The notes beneath the pieces are model-generated. The model saw only the letters and a program-made list of their open reading frames with translations. It did not search any database and had not been told where the DNA came from. This document shows, piece by piece, positions 1 through 7,416 of a DNA stretch of 64,000 nt (the stretch's first letter is position 1; every line of letters begins with the position of its first letter). The stretch is from Silicimonas sp. GTDB lineage: Bacteria; Pseudomonadota; Alphaproteobacteria; Rhodobacterales; Rhodobacteraceae. Location of the stretch: NCBI GenBank assembly GCA_022819605.1, contig JAJEGW010000198.1:1-64000 (forward strand), given 5' to 3'. The translations under genes were made by a program, and so were the position numbers.

Positions 1-53
1 TCGCCCTCGGCAGGCGTCAGGTCGAAGTCGAAATCCGCGTCGAGGACGGTCAT
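1..53 (-). CDS. 5' end of a gene leaving the window (unknown)
   Basis: An ATG on the minus strand at 53-51 opens a frame that stays open to the window edge and would read MTVLDADFDFDLTPAEG. It is divergent from the ATPase gene that starts at 97. Only 17 codons are visible, so no function can be given. The acidic, regular start and the divergent arrangement make a real gene plausible. Confidence 0.35.
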   Translation of the reverse strand, partial: MTVLDADFDFDLTPAEG

Positions 54-96
54 GCGCCAGACGTTAGCGCATGCGCGAAATTGTTACCAGCGAAAA

Positions 97-858
97 ATGC
101 GCCCGACGGCTGCCATCACTCTAGGACCGAACGCTTACCCCCTGGTCGAGTTGGCGATCGCTGCAGCCGCGTTGCCCGATGCCTATCGTGCCATAGCGGT
201 CGAGCCACCAATGTTTCGCCAGATTGTCGGCGCACTGAGCGACGGCGTAATTTGTGGTGCAGGTATCCATGACCGCGCAGGCGCGTTTCCGTTGTCGCAT
301 CTTGACGCTGACATCGACGGCCCCGCGAGAGAGGTTTGGGATCAGTGGGTCAAGCACGCGGAGAATTCGGCGGTCGCGTCGGGGCTTCCCCGGGGCCTGG
401 CCGCTGGGCTCATGGGCGCGCTCGGGGAACTGCAAGACAATGTCTTTGAACACAGCGGGCGGCCGGAGAGCGGCCTCATTGCCTATGCTGCAAGCGACGG
501 CGCATTTGAGTTTGTTGTTGCCGATGCGGGCTGTGGCGTGTTGGCCAGTATCCGCGAGAATCCCGAATTCGCCGGCCTCGCTGATTCCGGGGATGCGCTG
601 CGTGCCGCAGCGTCCGACGGCGCGTCGCGGTACGCGCGGAGCACTGGCCACGGCTACGGGATCGGTCAGTTGTTTCGCGCACTTGCTCATGACGCCGCCG
701 AGCTAAGGTTTCGCAGCGGTGACTACGCCCTGCGGCTCTGGGGCGACGCCCCGAGCCTCACTGGACGGGTGGACTTGGCGCAGAAGGCTTGGCTGGACGG
801 GTTCACCATCTCGGTGCACTGCGCGCCGCAGGCGCTTGGTCGGCGGCCTCGGCCGTAA
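97..858 (+). CDS. GHKL/HATPase-type ATP-binding protein, anti-sigma-factor-like
   Basis: The protein has about 253 residues if it starts at the ATG at 97; an in-frame ATG at 52 would add 15 residues but would overlap the start of the divergent gene. The C-terminal half has the Bergerat-fold signatures in the right order: an N box ELQDNVFEH, a G1-type DAGCGV and a G2-type GHGYGIG. There is no histidine-phosphorylation domain, no receiver and no membrane segment, so it looks like a stand-alone cytoplasmic ATPase of the RsbW/anti-sigma kind rather than a sensor kinase. The N-terminal 110 residues are not recognised. It converges on the cysteine-rich gene and overlaps that gene's 3' end by 156 bases. 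The STAS-like protein encoded nearby would be its natural partner; that link is inference. Confidence 0.75.
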   Translation: MRPTAAITLGPNAYPLVELAIAAAALPDAYRAIAVEPPMFRQIVGALSDGVICGAGIHDRAGAFPLSHLDADIDGPAREVWDQWVKHAENSAVASGLPRGLAAGLMGALGELQDNVFEHSGRPESGLIAYAASDGAFEFVVADAGCGVLASIRENPEFAGLADSGDALRAAASDGASRYARSTGHGYGIGQLFRALAHDAAELRFRSGDYALRLWGDAPSLTGRVDLAQKAWLDGFTISVHCAPQALGRRPRP

Positions 859-1974
859 GTCGGGCTTTGTCGCAGTCTGGTAGGAAGCGCGCACCAGTGC
901 AATATTGTGGCTCAGAATGTCGTCGATCGGTGCGCCTTTTGGCGTTGGATGTTTTGTCCACTTGATACGGCCGGACGCGGTCAGGTTGGCGCGCCGCCGC
1001 CGGATGGTTCGCGAAAAGGCCTCGGTCTCGATCAATGTGATCTGGGCGAAGTGGCCTCGCAGCTTGGCAATCTTGCGGCCTCCACCCCTTATGACAAGCG
1101 CAAGCGGGCGTCCAACACGATCGGCAAGTGCGCAGAGCTCGCCAATGTGCCAGTCGATCCGTCCTCCGCGGCCGCAACCGGAGGCAAATTCGAAGGCGAG
1201 GATCTCGATCTCGGGGCGGTCAGAAATGAGCTTGGCCCATCGGATATAGTCATGCTGGGTGCGGCCGTTGACGTGCAAGGCTGCAGGCAAACGCGCTGCA
1301 GCCATCTCGGTCCAGGCCAGCAGTATACGCTTCATCGAATGAAGGTTGTCGGTGCGTGGCACGTCGGTGAATACGCTGTAATTCGGCGTCGTAATCAGCT
1401 TGATTCCAAGCGCTTTCAACGCGGTAAGGATTGCGGCGCGATCCTTCAACTCCCACCAGCGTTCGATTGGGCCGTCCTTGTCGACCCCGGTGACGACGAT
1501 CTCCGCCTCTTCTGGGATGAGGAACCGCGCGGCAAGCTCGGCACGCGACGTGACATGCGGTTTGCCGGTCGCGAGATTGACCAATTCGTAGAGTGAAATT
1601 GCGACCACCGGCTCATCAAGCGTGCTAGCACGACCGTAGCGATGATCGATGAAGGGCACGATGGTAGGCAGGTCCGGAACGCCGTTCGCCGCAACGCGCA
1701 GCGCGTCTTCGAATCCGAGCCCACCAACCTCGCGCATCCGGGCGACGAAGTGGCTCGGCTTGAACCGGCAAACCATGTCGCACTTACTCTTATCCCTGCA
1801 GGTGCAGAGATCTCCGCAGTCGAAGATGCCGGCGTCTGTGTGGACGCCGCCACAGCGATCACGTTCGAGGCAGGTGGGACAGCCCAATGAAGGCGCATGG
1901 CTCGTCGCGTCATCCCATAGCGCGTTCGGCTGGGGAAATTGGCGCGAAGGTTCGTGGGGCGGCCGGACATTCAT
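703..1974 (-). CDS. Cysteine-rich conserved protein of unknown function
   Basis: The protein has 423 residues and I do not recognise the family with confidence. Residues about 30-70 hold nine or so cysteines in pairs (GCPTC, RCGG, DCGDLCTC, KCDMVC), which would suit an iron-sulfur cluster or structural zinc. The middle (about 170-310) alternates predicted strands and helices and contains TTPNYSVFTDVPR, loosely reminiscent of DUF4417-type proteins. There is no signal peptide or membrane segment. It is the last gene of a three-gene operon: its ATG overlaps the stop of the 116-residue gene (ATGA). The last 55 or so residues are basic and proline-rich and lie antisense to the ATPase gene, so the true C-terminus may be shorter in relatives. 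Confidence 0.6.
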   Translation of the reverse strand: MNVRPPHEPSRQFPQPNALWDDATSHAPSLGCPTCLERDRCGGVHTDAGIFDCGDLCTCRDKSKCDMVCRFKPSHFVARMREVGGLGFEDALRVAANGVPDLPTIVPFIDHRYGRASTLDEPVVAISLYELVNLATGKPHVTSRAELAARFLIPEEAEIVVTGVDKDGPIERWWELKDRAAILTALKALGIKLITTPNYSVFTDVPRTDNLHSMKRILLAWTEMAAARLPAALHVNGRTQHDYIRWAKLISDRPEIEILAFEFASGCGRGGRIDWHIGELCALADRVGRPLALVIRGGGRKIAKLRGHFAQITLIETEAFSRTIRRRRANLTASGRIKWTKHPTPKGAPIDDILSHNIALVRASYQTATKPDLRPRPPTKRLRRAVHRDGEPVQPSLLRQVHPSSEARGVAPEPQGVVTAAKP

Positions 1975-2321
1975 TTGACGCTGATCTCCGCAGTATCGCC
2001 GAACAGGCCAACGCGTTGGATTACGCCCTCGGCGTAACCACCGTCGTCGCGGACAGCGGTGATCAATTCCAGAGAAGGATTGGCAACGCGGCCGATCGCA
2101 CTTAGCCCATCGCTGACGGTGAGTCCGTCACTGCAACTCTGAACGATTAGTGTGTCGCCGGCATTGACGTCACAGCCCACAGTCAACTCGGCGGTCACGG
2201 TCCGTGCGGTCTCGGATACACGTAGGTTAAACAGGCTCGGCGCTTTGAGGCGGTCGAGGCCACGGTCCCAGCGCTTGCGCCAAGGTTTGCCGGTCTGCGA
2301 ACGGATGTAATCAAGGCCCAT
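1971..2321 (-). CDS. Conserved hypothetical protein, 116 residues
   Basis: A small cytoplasmic protein beginning MGLDYIRSQTGKPWRKRW. It has a basic N-terminus followed by a segment rich in beta strands (residues 35-116), with no signal peptide and no catalytic motif that I recognise. It is clearly part of the operon: its start shares bases with the stop of the STAS-like gene upstream (TGATG) and its stop overlaps the start of the cysteine-rich gene (ATGA). Such tight coupling suggests that the three products act together in fixed amounts. Function is unknown. Confidence 0.6.
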   Translation of the reverse strand: MGLDYIRSQTGKPWRKRWDRGLDRLKAPSLFNLRVSETARTVTAELTVGCDVNAGDTLIVQSCSDGLTVSDGLSAIGRVANPSLELITAVRDDGGYAEGVIQRVGLFGDTAEISVK

Positions 2322-2872
2322 CAGGCAATCTCCAAAAGCGAACTGAACAACTTGGACTTGCCTTGCTTGCGTTCGACCAGCAGGCCTTTGGTCGCCAGAG
2401 CCGACAATCGATTATTCCACGCGGTCGACCCAATTCCCTGATTGGCGAAGCGGGCGGCAAGCTCAGGAGCGGTGATCGCACCGAGTTCGACTACCGCGTC
2501 GAAAGTCGATCGTTGAGCAGGATCGAGATCGCCGATCAGTCGAGCTCCGATAACGTGGTCTGTTGCATCGAGGTTGCAGCTCCAAATGACGTCGCCGCGT
2601 TCTCTGACGAAGAAGTCCAACTCTTCTGCGACGGCGGGATCAATGTTTGCGACGACGGGATAGACGTTGCGCAACGACTGCCGGGCAAAATCGCGGAAGC
2701 CGATCACCGCCTCGCGCAAGAATGACGTGGTGGCCACCTCGATGCCATCGAAGTCAAGGAAAGCGGGCGCTGGCACCCCCGTCGTAGGTGTCGCCGCGAT
2801 CAGCGCACTCAGCAATTTGCGTCCCGGAATGGCACCCGAAAGAACGGTTTGGCCTCCACTATGCTCGATCAT
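2321..2872 (-). CDS. STAS-like (DUF4325-type) protein fused to a winged helix
   Basis: The protein has 183 residues from the ATG at 2872; a TTG at 2884 is a weaker alternative start. Residues about 15-100 resemble the STAS-like domain, with the pattern FLDFDGIEVATTSFLREAV, that is a buried strand, then an SF motif and a helix, as in anti-anti-sigma proteins. Residues about 115-183 look like a winged helix (TAPELAARF...WNNRLSALATKGLL...KQGKSKLF), so the protein may bind DNA. It is the first gene of the operon and has a 14-bp inverted repeat centred about 30 bases upstream of its ATG, compatible with autoregulation. Together with the ATPase at 97-858 it suggests a partner-switch pair; that is inferred from domain types, not shown. 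Confidence 0.65.
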   Translation of the reverse strand: MIEHSGGQTVLSGAIPGRKLLSALIAATPTTGVPAPAFLDFDGIEVATTSFLREAVIGFRDFARQSLRNVYPVVANIDPAVAEELDFFVRERGDVIWSCNLDATDHVIGARLIGDLDPAQRSTFDAVVELGAITAPELAARFANQGIGSTAWNNRLSALATKGLLVERKQGKSKLFSSLLEIA

Positions 2873-2885
2873 TCTATGCCGCAAT

Positions 2886-2920
2886 TCACTATCCTCACGC
2901 GTCGCACGTGAATATAGTGA
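2886..2920. promoter_or_regulatory. Operator-like inverted repeat in front of the three-gene operon
   Basis: Two 14-base arms (2886-2899 and 2907-2920) are separated by 7 bases. Read on the minus strand they are TCACTATATTCACG and CGTGAGGATAGTGA, matching at 12 of 14 positions. The repeat ends 14 bases before the ATG at 2872, where it would cover the promoter or ribosome-loading region. Binding by the winged helix of the first gene is an inference. Confidence 0.55.
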
Positions 2921-2977
2921 GAAAAACGAGCGCCGTCAAGAGTGCCCGCGAATGCGCCGCCGTTTTCGGCCCTAACC

Positions 2978-3015
2978 GGCCCCATCGGATAGTTTGTACG
3001 TAGAACCACGCTAAG
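2978..3015. repeat. Possible 38-bp terminal inverted repeat of a Tn3-family element
   Basis: This 38-base stretch starts GGCCCCATC and ends CCACGCTAAG. The inner end matches the CACGCTAAG end typical of Tn21/Tn3-subgroup repeats. It lies 24 bases beyond the stop of the resolvase pseudogene, where the outer end of a resolvase-side arm is expected. The matching repeat on the transposase side is not in the window. Confidence 0.45.
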
Positions 3016-3038
3016 GAGGAACGGACCGGCAACGTCCG

Positions 3039-3605
3039 CTAGGGTCTGGTTTCCTGGATCGCCCTGTACGCAGTTGATCTTCCTATTCCGAGGAAACTTG
3101 CAGCCTTGGTGACGGACGTTCCGTTGTCGACGAGTTCCCGTAGGGCCGAGACCGTGTCTGCATGAAGCGGCGGCCGGCCCGGCGTACGGCCGCGCTTTCT
3201 TGCGGCGAGCAGGCCATCCTTTGTGCGCTCGGATATCAGCCGTCTCTCGAAATGCGCGATCGCGGCGAACACATGGAACACCAGTTCGCCGACCGCCGAA
3301 GTGGTGTCGATGTCCTCCTCGAGGCTGATCAAGTCGATTTCCTGCGCCTTCAGCGTCTCCACGGTTTCGAGGAGCTCCCTGAGCGAGCGCCCGAGGCGGT
3401 CGAGCCGCGTCACGGCCAGGGCGTCGCCTGGCCGGGCATGGTCGAGCAGGGTGGCCAGTCCCTACCGATCGAAGGTTCGCCCGGAAACGACGTCCTCGAA
3501 CACGCGGACGGCGCCCTTCCGGGCCAGGCGGTCCCGCTGCCCCGACAGGTCCTGGTCCGGGGTCGAGACTCGCGCATATCCGAGGATGTCTCCCGTTCGG
3601 GGCAT
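3039..3605 (-). pseudogene. tnpR: Tn3-family resolvase (serine recombinase), amber-interrupted
   Basis: Reading from the ATG at 3605 the frame gives MPRTGDILGYARVSTPDQDL, with the catalytic serine in YARVST, then GQRDRLARKGA and VFEDVVSGRTFDR. It then meets TAG at 3464-3462 (codon 48), where relatives have a residue between FDR and GL. The frame continues cleanly with GLATLLDHARPGDALAVTRLDRLGRSL, the AHFERRLISERT core helix and a C-terminal HTH (SVTKAASFLGIGRSTAYRAI). Total length, 188 codons, fits small resolvases. A GTG at 3413 could start only a catalytically dead fragment. A sequencing error at one base cannot be excluded. Confidence 0.85.
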
Positions 3606-3747
3606 GCCGTCTCCAAAACGAACGGTTTAGGGCCGGTTTCCTGATTGTCGTCCGTGACGCCGAAACAGCGGTCAATTGTGTCCATTTATTGGTCCCTATA
3701 GTGCATGCCGTCCCGCAACTTTCAACATCGTTTCAGGGACAGCAAAC
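3606..3747. promoter_or_regulatory. tnpR-tnpA divergent gap, expected res/promoter region
   Basis: In Tn3-type elements this gap carries the resolution site and both promoters. I did not resolve individual 12-bp resolvase subsites by eye; the assignment rests on position and length (142 bases) only. Confidence 0.35.
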
Positions 3748-5016
3748 ATGTCACGACGCTCGCTCCTCTCGAAGGCCTCACGCGAAGGCCTGCTCCGGAT
3801 TCCCACCGAACCCGACGAACTGGTTCGGCACTATCTTCTCACGCCTGCGGACCACGAGCTTGTCCGCACGCGCCGCCGCCCGGAAAACCGGCTCGGCATC
3901 GCCGTTCACGTCTCCCTGCTCAGGCATCCCGGCCAGGGCTGGAAGGAGGACAGCCCATTGCCAACCGAGCTGGTGGCCTGGCTGGGCGAGCAGCTCCACG
4001 TCGAGCCCGACGCGCTTCGAGACTATGCCCGACGCTCGAACACGCGCCATGAGCACCATGCCCTTGCGCAGGACCATCTCGGCCTGTCTTCATTCACGGC
4101 CAGTCACATGGACCTAGCCACCGGCATCGCTGCCGAGGCGGCGTTCTCCACCGATCATGGCGCAAGGATCATCGAGGTGCTGATCGCGGAGCTGCGGGAA
4201 CGCCACCTGGTTCTCCCGAGCATCGACACGCTGGAACGTCTCGCCCTGAAAGGGCGCGCCCGGGCACGACGACAGGCGGCGGCAGCGCTCCATGACGCGC
4301 TGACCCCAGGGCAGCGCGACCGGCTTCAGGCGTTGCTCGCGAATGACGTGATGCTCGGACAGTCACGCCTGACCTGGCTGCGCGGCCATCCCGCCTCGAC
4401 CAGTCCCGCCAGCCTGCACGCCCTTCTCGATCGGTTGAGGTACATGCGAGCGCTCGATCTTCCCGAGGACCTTGGGGAGTGCATTCATCCTGTTCGCCTG
4501 ACGAAATTCGCCCGGGAAGGCGCGGTCGCGCCCGTCAGTTCGCTGAACGGGTTCGGAACCCGTCGGCGCATCGCGACCCTGGCGGCACAGATGACGGAGC
4601 TGTCCGTCACGATCACTGACGCCGCCATTGCGATGTTCGAGCGCCTGACCGGCCAGATCTTCTCGCGCTCCCGCAACCGGCAGGATCAGGACTGGAGCAC
4701 CGGCAAGGCGCGTGCCGGCAAGCTGATCCAGCTCTTCGGCGAGACGATCGACACGATGCACAGGGCCATCGAACTGGGGCATGATCCGTTCGCCGCGCTG
4801 GACGCGGAAATCGGCTGGCACAGGCTTCTGGAACGAAGGGTCGAGATTGCCGAGTTCGGCGAGCTGGCGACAAGCGATCCGCTGTCGCTCGCATCGGAAC
4901 GCTACGCCTACACGCGCAAGTTCGCACCGGCCTTTCTCGAGGCGTTCGAGTTCAATGCACTTGAGGCGGGAGAGGAACTGCAAGCCGCGATTGCCCTTCT
5001 CGGGGTCCATTCCGGT
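3748..5016 (+). pseudogene. tnpA: Tn3-family transposase, N-terminal fragment
   Basis: The fragment starts at ATG 3748 (MSRRSLLSKASREGLLRIPT) and reads as the N-terminal DUF4158-type region of a Tn3 transposase (PTEPDELVRHYLLTPADHEL, RPENRLGIAVHVSLLRHPG) through the coiled middle part to about residue 420 (FEFNALEAGEELQAAIALL). Full proteins have about 970-1000 residues, and the DDE catalytic core lies in the missing half. After roughly 5001-5016 the frame runs into unrelated sequence and the inverted repeat of the next element. A frame stays open to 5118 but its tail is not transposase. Confidence 0.85.
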
Positions 5017-5019
5017 AGA

Positions 5020-5042
5020 GGGCGGAATGACACTCTAAGCGT
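5020..5042 (+). repeat. Left terminal inverted repeat of the 1-kb element
   Basis: Sequence core AATGACACTCTAAGCGT preceded by GGGCGG. It is the inverted partner of 6007-6029 with one mismatch. Confidence 0.65.
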
Positions 5043-5269
5043 GGGTCCAGCACTCTGGGCCAACTATATTCACCTGTCAGGAGGACGTGTTCCTATCCGA
5101 GTGGCGAGATGTGCCTGAGAAGGGATTCAAGGATCTCAAGGCCGGCACGCTTGCGTTCCCGGATCGCGCGTCGAGCTGGTCGGCGTTCCAGTAGATGATG
5201 GTCGCTGTCAGAATGCTGCGTCTTGGCATGCGAGATTGTCCTTCTTGAAGTGTAGTCTGTTCGGTACAG

Positions 5270-5309
5270 ATTTCAGGTCTTGTAAATCAATGACTTGCAG
5301 GACCGAAAT
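5270..5309. promoter_or_regulatory. Dyad in the recombinase leader (possible res subsite or operator)
   Basis: The left end reads ATTTCAGGTC and the right end GACCGAAAT, an imperfect dyad of about 40 bases that ends 14 bases before the TTG start of the recombinase. Small serine recombinases often bind such sites next to their own gene both to recombine and to repress; that role is inferred here. Confidence 0.35.
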
Positions 5310-5323
5310 CCGGGAGGGTTCAA

Positions 5324-5932
5324 TTGGGACGGCGCGCGGCCATCTATGCCAGGGTTTCCACCGCGGCCCAGTCCTGCGAGCGCCAGGTCTCGGAATTGAC
5401 GTCTTTCGCCGAACGATGCGGCTATGACGTGGCTGGAACATTCAAGGAAACCGCGTCAGGCGCATCCGCCAATCGGGCCGCACGCAAGAAGGTGATGGAT
5501 CTCGCACAGGCGCGGCAAATCGGTGCCGTCCCTGTCTCCGAGCTTTCCCGGTGGGGGCGGTCGACACAGGATCTGCTCGCCACGCTGCATCGGCTGGCGG
5601 GATGGAAGGTCTCGGTCGTCGCAATGAATGGCATGACCCTCGAACTCGATACGCCACACGGCAGGATGATGGCCACGATGCTGGCGGCGGGGATCGCCCA
5701 GTTCGAACGCGACCTGATCAGCGAGCGCGTGAAGTCAGGGCTGGCCGCTGCGAAGGCGCGGGGCAAGAAACTCGGCCGCCAGCCAGGACAGCGGCCAAAA
5801 TCAGACAGGCTCGCACCGAAGGTCCTCAAGGCCGTCGGCGAGGGACGAAGCTACCGCTGGATCGCCCGGGACTTCGGAATCAGCAAAAACAACGTGGTCG
5901 ACATCGTGAAACGGCACAGGCGAGCCGGATAA
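5324..5932 (+). CDS. Serine recombinase, resolvase/invertase type
   Basis: The protein has 202 residues. The start is a TTG at 5324, chosen because GGGAGG lies 6 bases upstream and because the product then begins MGRRAAIYARVST, the catalytic-serine motif at the usual position. The domain order is standard: catalytic residues 1-120 (IYARVSTAAQSCERQ, ELSRWGRSTQDL), the long E helix (AAGIAQFERDLISERV) and a C-terminal HTH (YRWIARDFGISKNNVVDIV). It appears intact. It lies inside the inverted-repeat element and presumably resolves cointegrates or inverts DNA. The long variant of the loop (WKVSVVAMNGMTLELDTPHG) is typical of plasmid and transposon resolvases. Confidence 0.85.
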   Translation: MGRRAAIYARVSTAAQSCERQVSELTSFAERCGYDVAGTFKETASGASANRAARKKVMDLAQARQIGAVPVSELSRWGRSTQDLLATLHRLAGWKVSVVAMNGMTLELDTPHGRMMATMLAAGIAQFERDLISERVKSGLAAAKARGKKLGRQPGQRPKSDRLAPKVLKAVGEGRSYRWIARDFGISKNNVVDIVKRHRRAG

Positions 5933-6006
5933 ACGTGCATTCTCGCGGCGCTCAGCATCAAGTGTGCGGGCAATCGCTCGTGAACGCGACGTGAGGCGAA
6001 GGCAAA

Positions 6007-6029
6007 ACGCTTAGAGTGTCATTTCGCCC
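6007..6029 (-). repeat. Right terminal inverted repeat of the 1-kb element
   Basis: Inverted copy of 5020-5042 with one mismatch. The plus strand reads ACGCTTAGAGTGTCATTTCG followed by CCC. Confidence 0.65.
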
Positions 6030-6142
6030 CGTGCTGGAATCGACCCGCTCTTAGGCCTTAAGGGCGAACAATTCTTAGGCTAAGGCGGTGAGCAAAATCA
6101 TGTTCAGATGCATGTTTCGGCTTTCAGCTTCTAAAGCCCCAG

Positions 6143-7063
6143 TCATGCCTCATCATCTTTCTGCACCATCAATAGTTGCGCATCAAAAACGCGAGCCGCA
6201 ATATCTGCGGCTTCCCGGAGTGTTGCTTCATGCTCCTTTAAGGGTTTGGGATCGCGCCTTTCTGGTCGCTCGCTTGACACATCAGACAATTGGGATGTTT
6301 CTGTATCCCTCTCTTCGAAGCCGTCAATCTTCACAACGCCAAGCGGCCTGACGAGCATGTCAGGGCTCTCGGCTAGACGCTCCTGCGCCTCGCGGATCCG
6401 GCGTTCGTGTGCTCTTTGCCGTCCGCGATCTTCCGCGCTGCGCATCTCGTCGATCAGCGTGGAAATCCGTGTCTCAAGCGGCTGGCTTTGGTGATCCAGA
6501 GTAGCCCGTATCTTGTCATGGAGTCCGGTGCCTGTGACGGCCTCAAGGATCTTGGGAGTTGAACAAACCCATGTTCTTGAATGATCGAACGCGATAGTAT
6601 GGGCACTGCTATCCAGCGGGCCAATCTGCTGTGGGGACACAAAAATCGATCTTGCGGAAACCTCTGAAGAACGCCACGCCGAGTTGATCTCATCCTTCGT
6701 GTGAAACTTTGGCGCCGCGTAGAATACGAGGCGTGTTCCATCATCGAGCTCCAGAAGCATCTCATGTTGATCAGAAAGATCGGATTCCGTGATCGGGAAG
6801 CGATAGTAAGGAACCCGCAGACTCCCTCCGACTGCCGTAACAGACTTGTATTCACGCGCGGAGCGGCGGGTCATGCAATGAGACCGTTTGAATTGTAGAA
6901 ATAGCGGTATGCCCGGCAGGTCCAATTTCACGTCATACCCGCCGCCAGCTTTGCCCTCCTCGATAAGGCTCGGGAAGATCGGTGCGGTTGCAAGAGAGGT
7001 CCATCCTACCAACTCATTGGTCAGCGCAAAGCCGTAAGAAAACTCCGAAATCTGTGGTTTCAT
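6143..7063 (-). CDS. Hypothetical protein with a possible D-QxK nuclease motif
   Basis: The protein has 306 residues from the ATG at 7063; a TTG at 7081 would add 6. I do not recognise a named family. Residues 40-60 read GGGYDVKLDLPGIPLFLQFK: an aspartate (D44), then a hydrophobic strand ending Q57-x-K59. This is the spacing of the D-QxK variant of the PD-(D/E)xK nuclease core seen in Mrr-type enzymes. The middle is mixed alpha/beta. The C-terminal third (about 195-290) is charged and probably coiled (AEDRGRQRAHERRIREAQERL). There is no signal peptide. It sits alone between mobile elements, consistent with a cargo gene. Nuclease activity is only a hypothesis; another role for the motif is possible. 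Confidence 0.5.
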   Translation of the reverse strand: MKPQISEFSYGFALTNELVGWTSLATAPIFPSLIEEGKAGGGYDVKLDLPGIPLFLQFKRSHCMTRRSAREYKSVTAVGGSLRVPYYRFPITESDLSDQHEMLLELDDGTRLVFYAAPKFHTKDEINSAWRSSEVSARSIFVSPQQIGPLDSSAHTIAFDHSRTWVCSTPKILEAVTGTGLHDKIRATLDHQSQPLETRISTLIDEMRSAEDRGRQRAHERRIREAQERLAESPDMLVRPLGVVKIDGFEERDTETSQLSDVSSERPERRDPKPLKEHEATLREAADIAARVFDAQLLMVQKDDEA

Positions 7064-7191
7064 GGGCTTAGAGACAATCAAAAGGACAGGGTCTACTTGC
7101 GTGAGAAGATCGGACAGAAGTGTCGGTCCTGCAAGACAGAGTTGCGGGAACCGAACTGGTGAACACTGTTTGAAACGGCCACTATTCGGAG

Positions 7192-7332
7192 AGCACCAAA
7201 AACCTGGGGGTCAATGTGCGTAGTGGAGAAGGAAGTCTCGTGATCCACCAACTGAATCAATGGTGCTCCGACGTGACTTGAGGCGGTTCTTGCTCGGCGG
7301 TGTCGTCGATTGACCCCCAGGTTTTTGGTGCT
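7192..7332. mobile_element. 141-bp element with perfect 24-bp inverted repeats (MITE-like)
   Basis: Bases 7192-7215 (starting AGCACCAAAAACCTGG) and 7309-7332 are exact inverted copies over 24 bases, with 93 bases between them and no ORF worth noting. The whole unit could fold into one long hairpin. It may be a miniature inverted-repeat element, two abutting insertion-sequence ends, or a strong structured terminator. No flanking target duplication was obvious. Confidence 0.6.
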
Positions 7333-7416
7333 TCCCCAGTATGCCCGGGCGATGCATCCAGCAGGTGACCTGACCGGACGACTCGGCTGGGGCTAACGGG
7401 GGTCGCTTACACACGA

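Larger units (their letters stand above)
2978..5016. mobile_element. Remnant of a Tn3-family transposon
   Basis: It consists of a divergent pair, tnpR (minus) and tnpA (plus), separated by about 140 bases, the standard Tn3-family layout. The resolvase has an in-frame stop and the transposase ends abruptly after about 420 residues, where the next element begins. The element can no longer transpose by itself. Confidence 0.75.
5020..6029. mobile_element. 1-kb element with 23-bp terminal inverted repeats and a serine recombinase
   Basis: The ends at 5020-5042 and 6007-6029 are inverted copies that match at 22 of 23 positions (outer GGGCG, inner TCTAAGCGT). Between them lies one intact recombinase gene and about 280 bases of leader. 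No transposase is present, so the unit is either non-autonomous or moved by a partner in trans. It lies exactly where the Tn3 transposase is cut off. No target-site duplication was evident by eye. Confidence 0.6.

Noticed and set aside
67..76. Ten-base palindrome GCGCATGCGC between the divergent starts at 53 and 97
   Set aside because: Too short and too GC-regular to call an operator without conservation data.
5078..5194. Short frame (QEDVFLSEWRDVPEKG...) between the left repeat and the recombinase
   Set aside because: It looks protein-like and may be a gene remnant, but it is only 38 codons long, has no start with a ribosome site and no recognised family.
6031..6142. Repeated TTAGG/TAAGG words to the right of the 1-kb element
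   Set aside because: Could be another transposon end, but no partner repeat was found by eye.
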